From Couchioplanes azureus (lineage in GTDB: Bacteria > Actinomycetota > Actinomycetes > Mycobacteriales > Micromonosporaceae): a stretch of DNA of 64,000 nucleotides. Each line of letters opens with the position of its first letter. The stretch's first letter is position 1. The notes under the pieces are model-generated. The model ran no database searches. It saw only the letters and a program-made list of their open reading frames with translations, and was not told where the DNA came from. Below, in pieces: positions 16,622 to 25,736 of this stretch. Position numbers and translations under genes: made by a program. The stretch is taken from positions 1,444,255-1,508,254 of the forward strand of contig NZ_BMQY01000001.1 of the NCBI RefSeq assembly GCF_014648355.1, written 5' to 3'.

Positions 16622-17104
16622 TTGCCCGAATTCGTCCTCACCGTCGCCCGTTTCGGGTTCCTCATCCTGCTGTGGATCTTCGTGTTCACGGTGGTCGGGG
16701 TCATCCGGAAGGATCTCTTCGCCGGTGTCCGGTCCAAGAGCATCGTCGCCTCGCCGCGCGGGGTCGGCGGGGTGATGAGTCCTGGCCGGCCGGCGAAGGC
16801 GAAGCGGGGTAAGGCGGCGCGGCAGCTCGTCGTGACCGCCGGGCAGCTGGCCGGCACACGGATCACGCTCGGTGAGGCACAGATCACGATCGGGCGTGCC
16901 GAGGACTCGACGCTCGTCATCACCGACGACTTCGCGTCCGCCCGGCACGCCCGGCTCGTACCGCGCGACGGGCAGTGGTTCGTCGAGGATCTCGGCTCGA
17001 CGAACGGGACCTATCTCGATCGCGGTAAGGTCTCCGGACCTACTCCCGTCCCCCTTGGCGTGCCGATCCGGATCGGCCGCACTTCTCTCGAGTTACGGCC
17101 ATGA
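16622..17104 (+). CDS. fhaB: FhaB (FipA): membrane-anchored FHA protein
   Basis: A 160-residue protein. A single N-terminal membrane helix at 9-29 (ARFGFLILLWIFVFTVVGVI) is followed by a basic linker and an FHA domain (about 70-160: ITIGRAEDSTLVI, FASARHARLV, LGSTNGTYLDRG). In mycobacteria it couples PknB signalling to FtsZ and FtsQ under stress. The start is TTG 16622, with the membrane helix immediately following; no strong ribosome-binding site. Its stop overlaps the ATG of pstP in an ATGA. Confidence 0.93.
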   Translation: MPEFVLTVARFGFLILLWIFVFTVVGVIRKDLFAGVRSKSIVASPRGVGGVMSPGRPAKAKRGKAARQLVVTAGQLAGTRITLGEAQITIGRAEDSTLVITDDFASARHARLVPRDGQWFVEDLGSTNGTYLDRGKVSGPTPVPLGVPIRIGRTSLELRP

Positions 17105-18525
17105 CCCTGACCCTGCGCTACGCCGCCCAGAGTGACCGCGGTCTGATCCGAGACGGAAACCAGGATTCCGTCTACGCCGGACCGCGGCTGCTCGCCGTCG
17201 CCGACGGCATGGGCGGCATGGCCGCCGGTGACGTCGCCAGCAACATCGTGATCGCCGCCATGGCCCCGCTGGACGAGGACGTGCCGGGCGATGCCCTCGT
17301 CGACGCCCTGCGGCACGCGGTCGGGGCGGCCAACCAGCAGCTGCGGGACACCGTCGACGCCAACCCCCACCTGGAGGGGATGGGCACGACGCTGACCGCC
17401 GTGTTGTTCTCCGGCAGCAAGATCGGCATGGTGCACATCGGGGACTCCCGTGCCTACCTGCTGCGCCAGGGTGAGTTCTCGCAGATCACCAAGGACGACA
17501 CGTACGTGCAGATGCTCGTCGACGAGGGCCGGATCAGCCCGGAGGAGGCGAGCAGCCATCCGCAGCGCTCCCTGCTCACCCGGGCCCTGGACGGCCGCGA
17601 CATCGACCCGGAGTATTCGGTCCGCCAGGTGCTCAAGGGCGACCGTTACCTGATCTGCAGCGACGGTCTCTCCGGCGTGGTGAGCGCGGAGACGATCGGC
17701 GAGAGCATGCGGGACATCGCGGACCCGCAGCTGTGCGTGGAGCGGCTGGTGCAGCTCGCGCTGCGCGGCGGCGGTCCCGACAACATCACCGTGGTGGTCG
17801 CCGACGCGACCGACGCGGACATCGTCGAGCAGGCGCCGATCGTCGGCGGCGCGGCGGCCCGGGACCGCGGCAACGCGACCGTGGCCGACAGTTCCAGCGC
17901 GGCGGCGCGTGCGGCCGCGCTGCAGGCGCCACCCCGGCCGGCGCAGCCGGAGAACCAGGCGTACGAGCGGGACGAGCCGGAGCCGCCCAACCGGCACCCG
18001 GTCCGCACGGCCGTCCTCGTCCTGCTGCTGCTCGCCTTCCTGGGCGGCGGCCTCTGGACGGGCTGGAAATACACCCAGGAGCAGTACTACGTCGGCGCCA
18101 CGGAGGAGGGACAACTCGCGATCTTCCAGGGCGTGCCCGGGCAGATCGCCGGCCTCGACCTCTCCAGCGTCGACGAGACCAGCACCGCCCGGCTGGACGA
18201 CCTCACCACGGTCGCTCAGGATCGGGTCAAGCAGGGCATCCACGCCGACAGCAAGCCCGACGCCCAGCGCCGGCTGCTCGAGCTGACCAGCGAGGACGCG
18301 TCCAACCCCAACCTCAAGCCGGTGTGCGCGCCGACCAGCGCGCCGCCTGTCCTCACGCCGTCGGCGAACCCCACGGTCGCGCCGTCCGCCAAACCCTCGG
18401 CTCCCGCCCGTGGCACCACCCGGTCGGTACCCGCTCTCGCGCCCGCCACCACGCCGGACGCCCAGCCCTCGGCCTCGACCCCGCCGGTCACCAGCGACCC
18501 GGTCGGGTGCCGGCCCGTGGACTGA
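17101..18525 (+). CDS. pstP: PstP: PP2C-type Ser/Thr protein phosphatase
   Basis: A 474-residue protein. The cytoplasmic PP2C domain (1-240) shows the metal-binding and catalytic motifs DGNQDS, VADGMGGMAAGDVAS, GMGTTLTAVL, HIGDSRAYLLR, CSDGLSGVV and GGGPDNITVVV. A juxtamembrane linker of about 60 residues precedes one membrane helix (about 302-320, AVLVLLLLAFLGGGLW), then an extracellular Pro/Ser/Thr-rich tail. It dephosphorylates PknA, PknB and their substrates. ATG 17101 overlaps fhaB. Confidence 0.96.
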   Translation: MTLTLRYAAQSDRGLIRDGNQDSVYAGPRLLAVADGMGGMAAGDVASNIVIAAMAPLDEDVPGDALVDALRHAVGAANQQLRDTVDANPHLEGMGTTLTAVLFSGSKIGMVHIGDSRAYLLRQGEFSQITKDDTYVQMLVDEGRISPEEASSHPQRSLLTRALDGRDIDPEYSVRQVLKGDRYLICSDGLSGVVSAETIGESMRDIADPQLCVERLVQLALRGGGPDNITVVVADATDADIVEQAPIVGGAAARDRGNATVADSSSAAARAAALQAPPRPAQPENQAYERDEPEPPNRHPVRTAVLVLLLLAFLGGGLWTGWKYTQEQYYVGATEEGQLAIFQGVPGQIAGLDLSSVDETSTARLDDLTTVAQDRVKQGIHADSKPDAQRRLLELTSEDASNPNLKPVCAPTSAPPVLTPSANPTVAPSAKPSAPARGTTRSVPALAPATTPDAQPSASTPPVTSDPVGCRPVD

Positions 18526-18558
18526 GCGACCGCCCGACCGAAGTCTGGGGACCTCCTC

Positions 18559-20064
18559 TTGACCGCGCCCGCACACCCGGCTCCCACACCCGCGCCCACG
18601 GGTGAGATGCCGCGTATCCCGGGCTCGGCCACGGGGCGCAACGCGGAGCTGGGTCTGCTGCTGTTCGCGATGGTGATCGTGACGATCTTCGCCGCGACCG
18701 TCGAGGCCAGTCAGCTGGACACGCTCACCTCCTCATTCTGGGTCCCGCCGGCGCTGCTGTGCGTGCTTTTCGTCGGGTTGCACTTCGTCGTGCGCTTCAC
18801 CGCGGCGCACGCGGACCCGATCCTGATCCCCGCGGTGGCGCTGATCAACGGCATCGGGGTCGCGTTCCTGCGCCGCCTCGACCTCGGCCGGGCGATCGTC
18901 CTGAAGGAGCCGATCCCCGGCGTCTTCGGTGGCACGGGCGGCAAGCAGCTCATGTGGACGCTGCTGGCGCTGATCCTGGCGTCGGTGCTGCTGCTCGTCG
19001 TGCGTGATCACAAGGTCGTCTCGCGGTACGCGTACACCCTGGGCCTGATCGGTATCGTCCTGGTGATGCTGCCGGCGGTCCTGCCGGCGTCCATCTCCGA
19101 GATCAACGGCGCCCGCCTCTGGATCAAGCTGGGCGGCGTCTCGATCCAGCCGGGTGAGTTCGCCAAGCTGGCGCTGGTCTCCTTCTTCGCCTACTACCTG
19201 GTCCGCAAGCGCGAGGTGCTCTCGCTGGCCAGCCGCCGGTTCCTCGGCATCGACTTCCCCCGCGGCCGCGACCTCGGCCCGGTCGTCACCGTCTGGCTGC
19301 TCTCGCTGCTGGTCCTCGTCTTCGAGAAGGACCTCGGCACGGCGCTGCTGTACTTCGGGCTGTTCGTGGTGACCCTGTACGTCGCCACCGAGCGCGCGAG
19401 CTGGCTGATCATCGGCCTGGTGATGTTCTTCGGCGGCGTCTACGTGGCGTACCTGCTGGGCGCGTCGGTGGGTGGGCCCTTCGCCAACTTCTACGACCGC
19501 GCGTCGGTGTGGCTGGACCCGTTCAACTCGGATTTCTACTACCGCGAGTTCGGCAGCAGTTTCCAGCTCGTCCAGGGGCTGCTCGGCCTCGGCACGGGCG
19601 GGATGTTCGGCACCGGGCCGGGCTCCGGATCGCCGGGCCTGGTCCCCGAGGTGCGCACCGACTTCATCTTCGCCGGGCTGGGCGAGGAGATCGGCCTCTT
19701 CGGCCTCTCCGCGCTGCTCATCTGCTACCTGCTGATCGTCGAGCGCGGCCTGCGGGCGGCTCTGGGCGTCCGCGACTCCTTCGGCAAGCTGGTGGCCGGC
19801 GGCCTGGCGTTCACGCTCGGGTTGCAGGTCTTCGTCATCGTGGGTGGTATCACCGGTTTGATCCCGCTGACCGGTCAGACCACGCCGTTCCTGTCCGCCG
19901 GAGGCTCCTCGCTGATGGCGAACTGGCTGCTCGTCGCGATGCTGCTGCGGATCTCCGACGCCGCGCGCAGGCCCGCGACGGGCGGACCCGCGGCGCAGCC
20001 CACCGGGCCGAAGCAACCGCCCGTGCAGTTGCACGGCGCCATGACGGAGGTGATCAAGCCGTGA
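18559..20064 (+). CDS. rodA: RodA/FtsW-type SEDS glycosyltransferase
   Basis: A 501-residue integral membrane protein with about twelve helices. SEDS family features include the periplasmic SIQPGEFAKLALVSFFAYYL loop, FEKDLGTALLYFGLFVVTLY and TGLIPLTGQTTPFLSAGGSS. SEDS proteins polymerise lipid II together with a class B PBP, here encoded immediately downstream. The start is TTG 18559. The stop overlaps the GTG of pbpA (GTGA). Confidence 0.96.
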   Translation: MTAPAHPAPTPAPTGEMPRIPGSATGRNAELGLLLFAMVIVTIFAATVEASQLDTLTSSFWVPPALLCVLFVGLHFVVRFTAAHADPILIPAVALINGIGVAFLRRLDLGRAIVLKEPIPGVFGGTGGKQLMWTLLALILASVLLLVVRDHKVVSRYAYTLGLIGIVLVMLPAVLPASISEINGARLWIKLGGVSIQPGEFAKLALVSFFAYYLVRKREVLSLASRRFLGIDFPRGRDLGPVVTVWLLSLLVLVFEKDLGTALLYFGLFVVTLYVATERASWLIIGLVMFFGGVYVAYLLGASVGGPFANFYDRASVWLDPFNSDFYYREFGSSFQLVQGLLGLGTGGMFGTGPGSGSPGLVPEVRTDFIFAGLGEEIGLFGLSALLICYLLIVERGLRAALGVRDSFGKLVAGGLAFTLGLQVFVIVGGITGLIPLTGQTTPFLSAGGSSLMANWLLVAMLLRISDAARRPATGGPAAQPTGPKQPPVQLHGAMTEVIKP

Positions 20065-21563
20065 ACGCCCCCCTGCGCAAGGCCGGCGTGGTCATTCTCG
20101 TCCTCTTCGGCCTGCTCTTCGCCAACCTCAACTGGGTCCAGGCCTACAAAGCAGACGACTACCGCACCAGCGACTACAACGGCCGGGTGCAGGTCGCCGA
20201 GTACGAGGTGCCCCGCGGCGTGATCGAGGCCGGCGGCCGGCCGCTGGCCGAGAGCAAGCCGACCGACGGCACCCTCAAGTACCTGCGGGTCTATCCGGAG
20301 AAGCAGGTGTACGCGCCGGTCATCGGCTACAAGCCGGTCAACCTCGAGAAGGTCGGCATCGAGCGCAGCGAGAACGACTTCCTCTCCGGCGCCAGCGACA
20401 AGCTGCTCGCCGACCGGATCAGCGCCATGTTCACCGGTGAGCAGCCGGGCGGCGGCAACGTCGTGCTGTCGATCAAGCCGAAGGCGCAGGAAGTCGCCTG
20501 GAAGCAGCTCACCAGGAACCAGTCCGGGGCGACCAAGGGTTCGGCGGTCGCGATCGACCCGCGTACGGGCGCCATCCAGGCGATGGTGTCGATGCCGAGC
20601 TTCGACCCCAACCCGCTGGCCTCGCACGACAACAAGGCGGCGACGGCGGCGTACAACGAGCTCAACAAGGACAAGGACAAGCCCCTGCTCAACCGGGCGA
20701 CGTCCGAGATCTACCCGCCCGGCTCCGTCATGAAGGTCATCATGTCCTCGGCGGCGCTGAAGAACGGCTACGAGCCGGACACCGAGATCGAGGCCGGTCC
20801 GTCGTACACCGCGCCGGGGGCGGGCAAGGAGATCAGGAACGCCGCGCCCAGCGTGTGCCCCGAGGCCCAGGTGACCCTCAAGCAGGCGCTCACCGAGAGC
20901 TGCAACACCGGCTTCGCCCGCCTCGGCGTCAAGCTCGGCGGCGACACGGTCAAGCAGGAGGCCCGGGACTGGGGCTTCGAGCAGGACGACCTGACCATCG
21001 GCAACCTCAAGGGCGGCGGGCTGCCGGTAGTGACCAGCCACACCGGCGAGATGCAGAACCCGGACGGCAGCATCGACCAGGCGGCCCTGGCCCAGTCGTC
21101 GATCGGGCAGAACGAGGTCCGGATGACCAGCGTCCAGGGGGCGCTGATGGCGGCCACCGTCGCCAACGGCGGCCAGCAGATGCGGCCGTACCTCGTGCAG
21201 CAGCTGCTGAGCGCCGACCGGCGCCCGATCTACAACGCCAACCCCGAGACGCTGCGGACGCCGATCAACGACGACGTCGCCGGCCGGCTCAAGGACATGA
21301 TGGTCAGTGTCGTCGAGAACGGCACCGGCACGCAGGCGCAGATCGAGGGGTACGAGGTCGGCGGCAAGACGGGTACGGCGGAGAACGGCGAGGGTGAGGA
21401 CCCGCACGGCTGGTTCATCGGCTTCGCCTTCGACGGCAAGGGTCAGCCGGTCTCCGCGGTCTGCGTCATGATGGAGCGGGTTCCCGCAGCCCACGGCAGC
21501 TCCGAAGCCGCCCGGATCGGCGGGCTCATCATGAAGGCCGCTGCCGGCGGGGGAGGGGACTGA
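20061..21563 (+). CDS. pbpA: PbpA: class B penicillin-binding protein
   Basis: A 500-residue transpeptidase anchored by one N-terminal helix (residues 7-27, AGVVILVLFGLLFANLNWV). The catalytic motifs are all present: S-x-x-K as GSVMK, S-x-N as SCN in TESCNTGFARLG, and KTG in VGGKTGTAENGE. It cross-links septal peptidoglycan and is expected to pair with the adjacent RodA. GTG 20061 overlaps the rodA stop, with GGAGG about ten bases upstream. The frame is open back to 19509, but that part lies inside rodA. Confidence 0.96.
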   Translation: MNAPLRKAGVVILVLFGLLFANLNWVQAYKADDYRTSDYNGRVQVAEYEVPRGVIEAGGRPLAESKPTDGTLKYLRVYPEKQVYAPVIGYKPVNLEKVGIERSENDFLSGASDKLLADRISAMFTGEQPGGGNVVLSIKPKAQEVAWKQLTRNQSGATKGSAVAIDPRTGAIQAMVSMPSFDPNPLASHDNKAATAAYNELNKDKDKPLLNRATSEIYPPGSVMKVIMSSAALKNGYEPDTEIEAGPSYTAPGAGKEIRNAAPSVCPEAQVTLKQALTESCNTGFARLGVKLGGDTVKQEARDWGFEQDDLTIGNLKGGGLPVVTSHTGEMQNPDGSIDQAALAQSSIGQNEVRMTSVQGALMAATVANGGQQMRPYLVQQLLSADRRPIYNANPETLRTPINDDVAGRLKDMMVSVVENGTGTQAQIEGYEVGGKTGTAENGEGEDPHGWFIGFAFDGKGQPVSAVCVMMERVPAAHGSSEAARIGGLIMKAAAGGGGD

Positions 21564-21564
21564 G

Positions 21565-22953
21565 ATGATCAGCCCTGGGGTGACCCTCGGTGGCCGGTAC
21601 CGCCTGGACGAGCGGATCGCCGGCGGCGGCATGGGCGACGTGTGGCGGGGCACCGACGAGGTGCTCGGCCGTACGGTCGCCGTGAAGATCCTGCTGCCCG
21701 CCCTGCTGGACGAGCCCGGCTTCGCCGAGCGCTTCCGCGGCGAGGCCCGGACCATGGCCACCATCAACCACCCGGGCGTGGTCGACGTCTACGACTACGG
21801 CAGCGACCAGCAGCTCGCCTTCCTGGTGATGGAGTACGTCGAGGGCGACGCGCTGTCGCGGACCCTCAGCCGGGTCGGCCGTCTCACCCCGGCACGCACC
21901 ATGGCGCTCGTCGCGCAGGCGGCGGACGCCTTGCAGGCCGCGCACGCCAACGGGATCGTGCACCGCGACGTGAAGCCCGGCAACCTGCTGGTACGCCCGA
22001 ACGGCACGCTCGTGCTCACCGACTTCGGCATCGCCCGGTCGGCGCTCGTCGGGCAGCTGACCGTGGCCGGGTCGGTCCTGGGCACCGCCTCCTACATCTC
22101 TCCCGAGCAGGCCTCCGGCGCGGTCGCCACGGCGGCGTCCGACGTGTACGCGCTCGGCGTGGTCGCGTACCAGTGCCTCTCCGGGCACCGGCCGTTCGAC
22201 GGCGCCACGCCGATCGAGATCGCGATGAAGCATGTCCGGGACAATCCGCGCCCGCTGCCGGCCGACATCCCGCCCGCCGTGCGCGCGATCGTCGACCGGG
22301 CGATGGCCAAGGATCCGGGCGCCCGCTGGCCCACGGCGTCCGCGATGGCCTCGGTGGCGCGGCAGGCGGCGTCCTCGTTGACCACTCAGGTGCATCAGCC
22401 GGCCGTCAACGGCTCCGCGCCGGTCAGTCGCCCGATGTCGGGCGGTCCGGCGCCGAACCGGCCGCACTCCGGCGGTGCGCCGGTGCCGAACCGGCCGCAG
22501 TCCGGCGGCGCGCCGGTGCCCAACCGGCCGCACTCGGGTGCGCCGGCGCCCGGCTCGCCCGCGCACCCGAACGCGGGACAGGCGCGGCCGCCGTATCCGC
22601 CCGTGCCCCGGCCGGTGTCGGGCGGGCAGGGCGCGCGGGGAGCGGCTTCCGTGCCGTCGGCGCAACCGCCGTACCGGCATCCGTCGGCGCCGCCGATGCA
22701 GCATCCGCAGGCGGCGCCCGGCAAGCAGTCGGACAACTCGGGCGGACGGCAGGTCCTGATCGTGCTGGCCGTCGTGCTGGCGCTGCTTGTTCTGCTCTGC
22801 GCCGGGGTGATTTCCTTCCTGCTGAAGGAGGGGAACACCACCACTCTCGGCGCCGTCGAACCATACGCGGCGGCACCGTCGTACCGTCTTACGAAGCAGG
22901 TTTGTGTTCCGCACAGCCCGTATCCGGCGACCGAAGGACGACAGACGCTATGA
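21565..22953 (+). CDS. pknA: PknA-like Ser/Thr protein kinase
   Basis: A 462-residue kinase. The kinase domain (about 8-270) has the glycine loop IAGGGMGDVWRG, lysine in VAVKIL, HRDVKPGNLLV and DFGIARS. It is followed by a Pro/Gly-rich linker with repeats of the type NRPHSGGAPVPNRPQSGG, one membrane helix (about 393-412) and a short extracellular tail without PASTA domains, as in mycobacterial PknA. It phosphorylates cell-division and wall-synthesis proteins. ATG 21565 is one base after the pbpA stop; its stop overlaps pknB (ATGA). Confidence 0.95.
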   Translation: MISPGVTLGGRYRLDERIAGGGMGDVWRGTDEVLGRTVAVKILLPALLDEPGFAERFRGEARTMATINHPGVVDVYDYGSDQQLAFLVMEYVEGDALSRTLSRVGRLTPARTMALVAQAADALQAAHANGIVHRDVKPGNLLVRPNGTLVLTDFGIARSALVGQLTVAGSVLGTASYISPEQASGAVATAASDVYALGVVAYQCLSGHRPFDGATPIEIAMKHVRDNPRPLPADIPPAVRAIVDRAMAKDPGARWPTASAMASVARQAASSLTTQVHQPAVNGSAPVSRPMSGGPAPNRPHSGGAPVPNRPQSGGAPVPNRPHSGAPAPGSPAHPNAGQARPPYPPVPRPVSGGQGARGAASVPSAQPPYRHPSAPPMQHPQAAPGKQSDNSGGRQVLIVLAVVLALLVLLCAGVISFLLKEGNTTTLGAVEPYAAAPSYRLTKQVCVPHSPYPATEGRQTL

Positions 22954-24752
22954 CGGCGCAGGCCCGCCTGCTGGGTGGCAGGTATCAGGTCGGCGAGCTG
23001 CTCGGTTACGGCGGCATGGCCGAGGTGCACCGCGGCCGTGACCTTCGGCTCGGTCGCGACGTGGCGATCAAGATGCTGCGGTCCGACCTCGCTCGCGACG
23101 CCACCTTCCAGGAGCGGTTCCGCCGGGAGGCGCAGAACTCCGCGGCGCTGAACCACCCCGCGATCGTCGCGGTCTACGACACCGGCGAGGAGACGTCGTC
23201 CACCGGTGAACGGCAGCCGTTCATCGTCATGGAGTTCGTCAACGGGCGCACCCTCAAGGAGGTGCTGGCGGCCGAGCAGCGCATCCAGCCGCGCCGCGCC
23301 CTCGAGATGATCGCCGACATCTGCGCCGCGCTGGAGTTCAGCCACCGGCACGGCATCATCCACCGCGACATCAAGCCCGGCAACGTGATGATCACGCAGA
23401 ACGGGCAGGTCAAGGTCATGGACTTCGGCATCGCCCGGGCCCTGGCCAGCGGCGCCACCACCATGACGCAGACCAGCGCCGTCATCGGTACGGCCCAGTA
23501 CCTGTCCCCGGAGCAGGCCCGCGGCGAGTCGGTCGACGCCCGCTCCGACGTGTACGCGGCCGGCTGCGTCCTCTTCGAGCTGCTCGTGGGCCACCCGCCC
23601 TTCGTCGGCGACAGCCCGGTCAGCGTGGCGTACCAGCACGTCCGCGAGGATCCCAAGGCACCCAGCGACATCAACCGCGAGGTGTCCCCGGACATCGACG
23701 CGATCGTGCTGAAGGCCCTGGCCAAGAACCCGCTCAACCGTTACCAGAGCGCGCAGGAGATGCGCGCGGACGCCCTGCGCGCCGTCTCCGGCCGTCCCGT
23801 CATGGCGACCCCGGTGATGAGCGAGGCCGAGACCATGGCCATGGCCGGCCCGATGGGCCAGGCACCGACCGCGATGACCCGCCCGATCCCGGCCGCGGCG
23901 GCCGGCCCGCGCGGCCCGCAGCCGCCGGAGCGCAAGACGTCGTCCTGGGTGATGGCCGTGCTGGCCGCCCTCGGCGTCCTCGCGGTGGTTGCGCTCGGCA
24001 TCGGCCTGGCCCTGTCCAACCGAGACAAGGGGACGGACGCGCCGCCCGCGCAGGCGTCCGTGCCGACCGTGACCGGCATGTCGGAGGGCGAGGCGCGCGA
24101 CGTTCTCACCGGGGCCGGGTTCACCAACATCGTCATCGGCCCGCCGAAGACGACCGACGACTGCAAGGAGAAGGTGGAGGAGCAGAGACCACCGGCGAAG
24201 AGCTCGCTGCGGCTCGATCAGCCGGTCACCCTGATCCTGTGCCAGGATCCGAAGAAGGTCACCGTCCCGGACAACCTGGTGGGGGCCCAGCAGGATGCCG
24301 CCGAGGCGGCCCTGAAGGACAAGAAGCTGGTGCCGGTCATCGACTACGTCGACGACGACGCCCCCAGGGGAGTGGTGATCTCCGTCGAGTCCCAGGGCAA
24401 GCAGGTGGCTCCCGGAACGGAGATCACGGTGCAGGTGTCCAAGGGCAACCTGGTCGAGGTCCCGGACGTGCTGGGCAGGGACGAGTCGGCGGCCCGTGCG
24501 CTGCTCGAGGACCGCGGCTTCACCAACGTCAACGTGGAGCTGACCAACGAGAGCGGTGCCGAGCCGGGCAAGGTGTTCAAGCAGACGCCGGCCGGCAAGG
24601 AGAAGCGGCCCACGTCGACGACGGTCACCCTCTTCATCGGCGCCCCGGACGCGCCCGACCCGAGCGGCTCGCAGTCGACCGGCCCGGACGGTCCGGGCGG
24701 TTCCGACGGCGGCGGGCCGGGCACCGGCCTCGGCGGCCTCATCCGCAACTAG
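22950..24752 (+). CDS. pknB: PknB: PASTA-domain Ser/Thr protein kinase
   Basis: A 600-residue kinase. The kinase domain (about 10-275) has GYGGMAEVHRG, VAIKML, HRDIKPGNVMI, DFGIARA and an activation loop with TTMTQTSAVIGTAQYLSPEQ. The membrane helix is near 331-352 (VMAVLAALGVLAVVALGIGLA). Three extracellular PASTA domains follow (from about 370, 436 and 502), then a Gly/Ser/Pro tail; mycobacterial PknB has four. PASTA domains sense muropeptides or lipid II. ATG 22950 overlaps the pknA stop. It ends the operon and is followed by a strong terminator. Confidence 0.96.
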   Translation: MTAQARLLGGRYQVGELLGYGGMAEVHRGRDLRLGRDVAIKMLRSDLARDATFQERFRREAQNSAALNHPAIVAVYDTGEETSSTGERQPFIVMEFVNGRTLKEVLAAEQRIQPRRALEMIADICAALEFSHRHGIIHRDIKPGNVMITQNGQVKVMDFGIARALASGATTMTQTSAVIGTAQYLSPEQARGESVDARSDVYAAGCVLFELLVGHPPFVGDSPVSVAYQHVREDPKAPSDINREVSPDIDAIVLKALAKNPLNRYQSAQEMRADALRAVSGRPVMATPVMSEAETMAMAGPMGQAPTAMTRPIPAAAAGPRGPQPPERKTSSWVMAVLAALGVLAVVALGIGLALSNRDKGTDAPPAQASVPTVTGMSEGEARDVLTGAGFTNIVIGPPKTTDDCKEKVEEQRPPAKSSLRLDQPVTLILCQDPKKVTVPDNLVGAQQDAAEAALKDKKLVPVIDYVDDDAPRGVVISVESQGKQVAPGTEITVQVSKGNLVEVPDVLGRDESAARALLEDRGFTNVNVELTNESGAEPGKVFKQTPAGKEKRPTSTTVTLFIGAPDAPDPSGSQSTGPDGPGGSDGGGPGTGLGGLIRN

Positions 24753-24764
24753 AGCCAGGCGAAT

Positions 24765-24797
24765 GGCCCGGATCCTCCCCGGAGGATCCGGGCCTTT
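24765..24797. terminator. bidirectional terminator pknB / amidotransferase
   Basis: A perfect 14-bp stem (24765-24778 with 24781-24794), 2-nt loop and TTT tail, between the convergent pknB and glutamine amidotransferase genes. Confidence 0.85.
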
Positions 24798-24807
24798 CGG
24801 TTGCGCC

Positions 24808-25458
24808 TCAGGCCGAGGCGAAGGCCGCCCGGCGGCGGACTTCCACCTCGGCCGCCAGCTCGGGCGCCCGCTGCAGGGCCTCCGGCAGGCCGCACGCCGC
24901 CAGCCAGTTGGCCAGCATCGTGTGGCCGCCCTCGGTCAGCACGGACTCGGGATGGAACTGGACGCCCTCGATCGGCAGCGAGCGGTGGCGCATCGCCATC
25001 ACCACGCCGGATTCCGTCCAGCCGGTCGCCTCGAGCTCGTCGGGCAGCGTTTCCGGCACCACCGCCAGCGAGTGGTAGCGGGTCGCCGTGAACGGGTCGG
25101 GCAGCCCGGCCAGCACGCCCTCGCCCTTGTGCGTCACCGACGAGGTCTTGCCGTGCAACAGCTCGGGGGCGCGGGTCACGGTGGCGCCGAACGCCGCGCC
25201 GATCGCCTGGTGGCCGAGGCAGACGCCGAACATGGGCAGCTTGCCGGCGTACTCGCGGATCACGTCCAGGGTGATGCCGGCTCGCTCGGGCGTGCCCGGT
25301 CCGGGGGAGAGCAGGATCCCCGCGGCGCCGAAGCCGCCGACGTCGGCGACCGAGATCTCGTCGTTGCGGCGTACCTCGCATTCGGCGCCGAGCTGGCCGA
25401 GATACTGCACGAGGTTGAAGACGAACGAGTCGTAGTTGTCGATCACCAGGATGCGCAC
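24808..25458 (-). CDS. glutamine amidotransferase, PabA/TrpG type
   Basis: A 216-residue class I amidotransferase. The N-terminus ILVIDNYDSFVFNLVQYLGQ, the oxyanion segment LLSPGPGTPERAG, the nucleophile cysteine in FGVCLGHQAIG and the His-Glu pair in GVQFHPESVLTEGG are intact. It supplies ammonia for para-aminobenzoate or anthranilate synthesis. It is not next to a synthase large subunit; this isolated position beside pknB is conserved in actinobacteria. GTG 25458 is the start; the frame is open far upstream only as antisense of the sortase gene. It is nine bases downstream of the small membrane protein gene. Confidence 0.93.
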   Translation of the reverse strand: MRILVIDNYDSFVFNLVQYLGQLGAECEVRRNDEISVADVGGFGAAGILLSPGPGTPERAGITLDVIREYAGKLPMFGVCLGHQAIGAAFGATVTRAPELLHGKTSSVTHKGEGVLAGLPDPFTATRYHSLAVVPETLPDELEATGWTESGVVMAMRHRSLPIEGVQFHPESVLTEGGHTMLANWLAACGLPEALQRAPELAAEVEVRRRAAFASA

Positions 25459-25466
25459 GGGGACAC

Positions 25467-25727
25467 CTAACTCGCCGACGGTTCGGGGTTGTTCGTGTGC
25501 TGGTCGTACGGAATCTCGTCCGGTCCGGGGTCGGCGCCGCCGCCCGGCACCGGACCCTGCTGCTCCGTGCCCGTGCCGACCTGCACGTCGTCGAAGGGCA
25601 GCAGCGGCGTCGCCCAGGGGAAGACGACGTACCAGAGCAGTGCGCCGACGGCCAGGACCAGCACGAGCGAGCCGGTCAGCTTGCCCCACAGGCCGAAGGG
25701 GAGTTTGCGCCAGATCCAGGCGTACAC
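25467..25727 (-). CDS. small single-pass membrane protein in sortase operon
   Basis: An 86-residue protein with a basic start, a membrane helix at about 18-38 (LTGSLVLVLAVGALLWYVVF) and a Pro/Gly-rich external tail. GTG 25727 is preceded by GGAGG. It lies between the sortase stop (9 bp upstream) and the amidotransferase. Role unknown; position suggests it is co-expressed with the sortase. Confidence 0.8.
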   Translation of the reverse strand: MYAWIWRKLPFGLWGKLTGSLVLVLAVGALLWYVVFPWATPLLPFDDVQVGTGTEQQGPVPGGGADPGPDEIPYDQHTNNPEPSAS

Positions 25728-25736
25728 GGGCCCTCC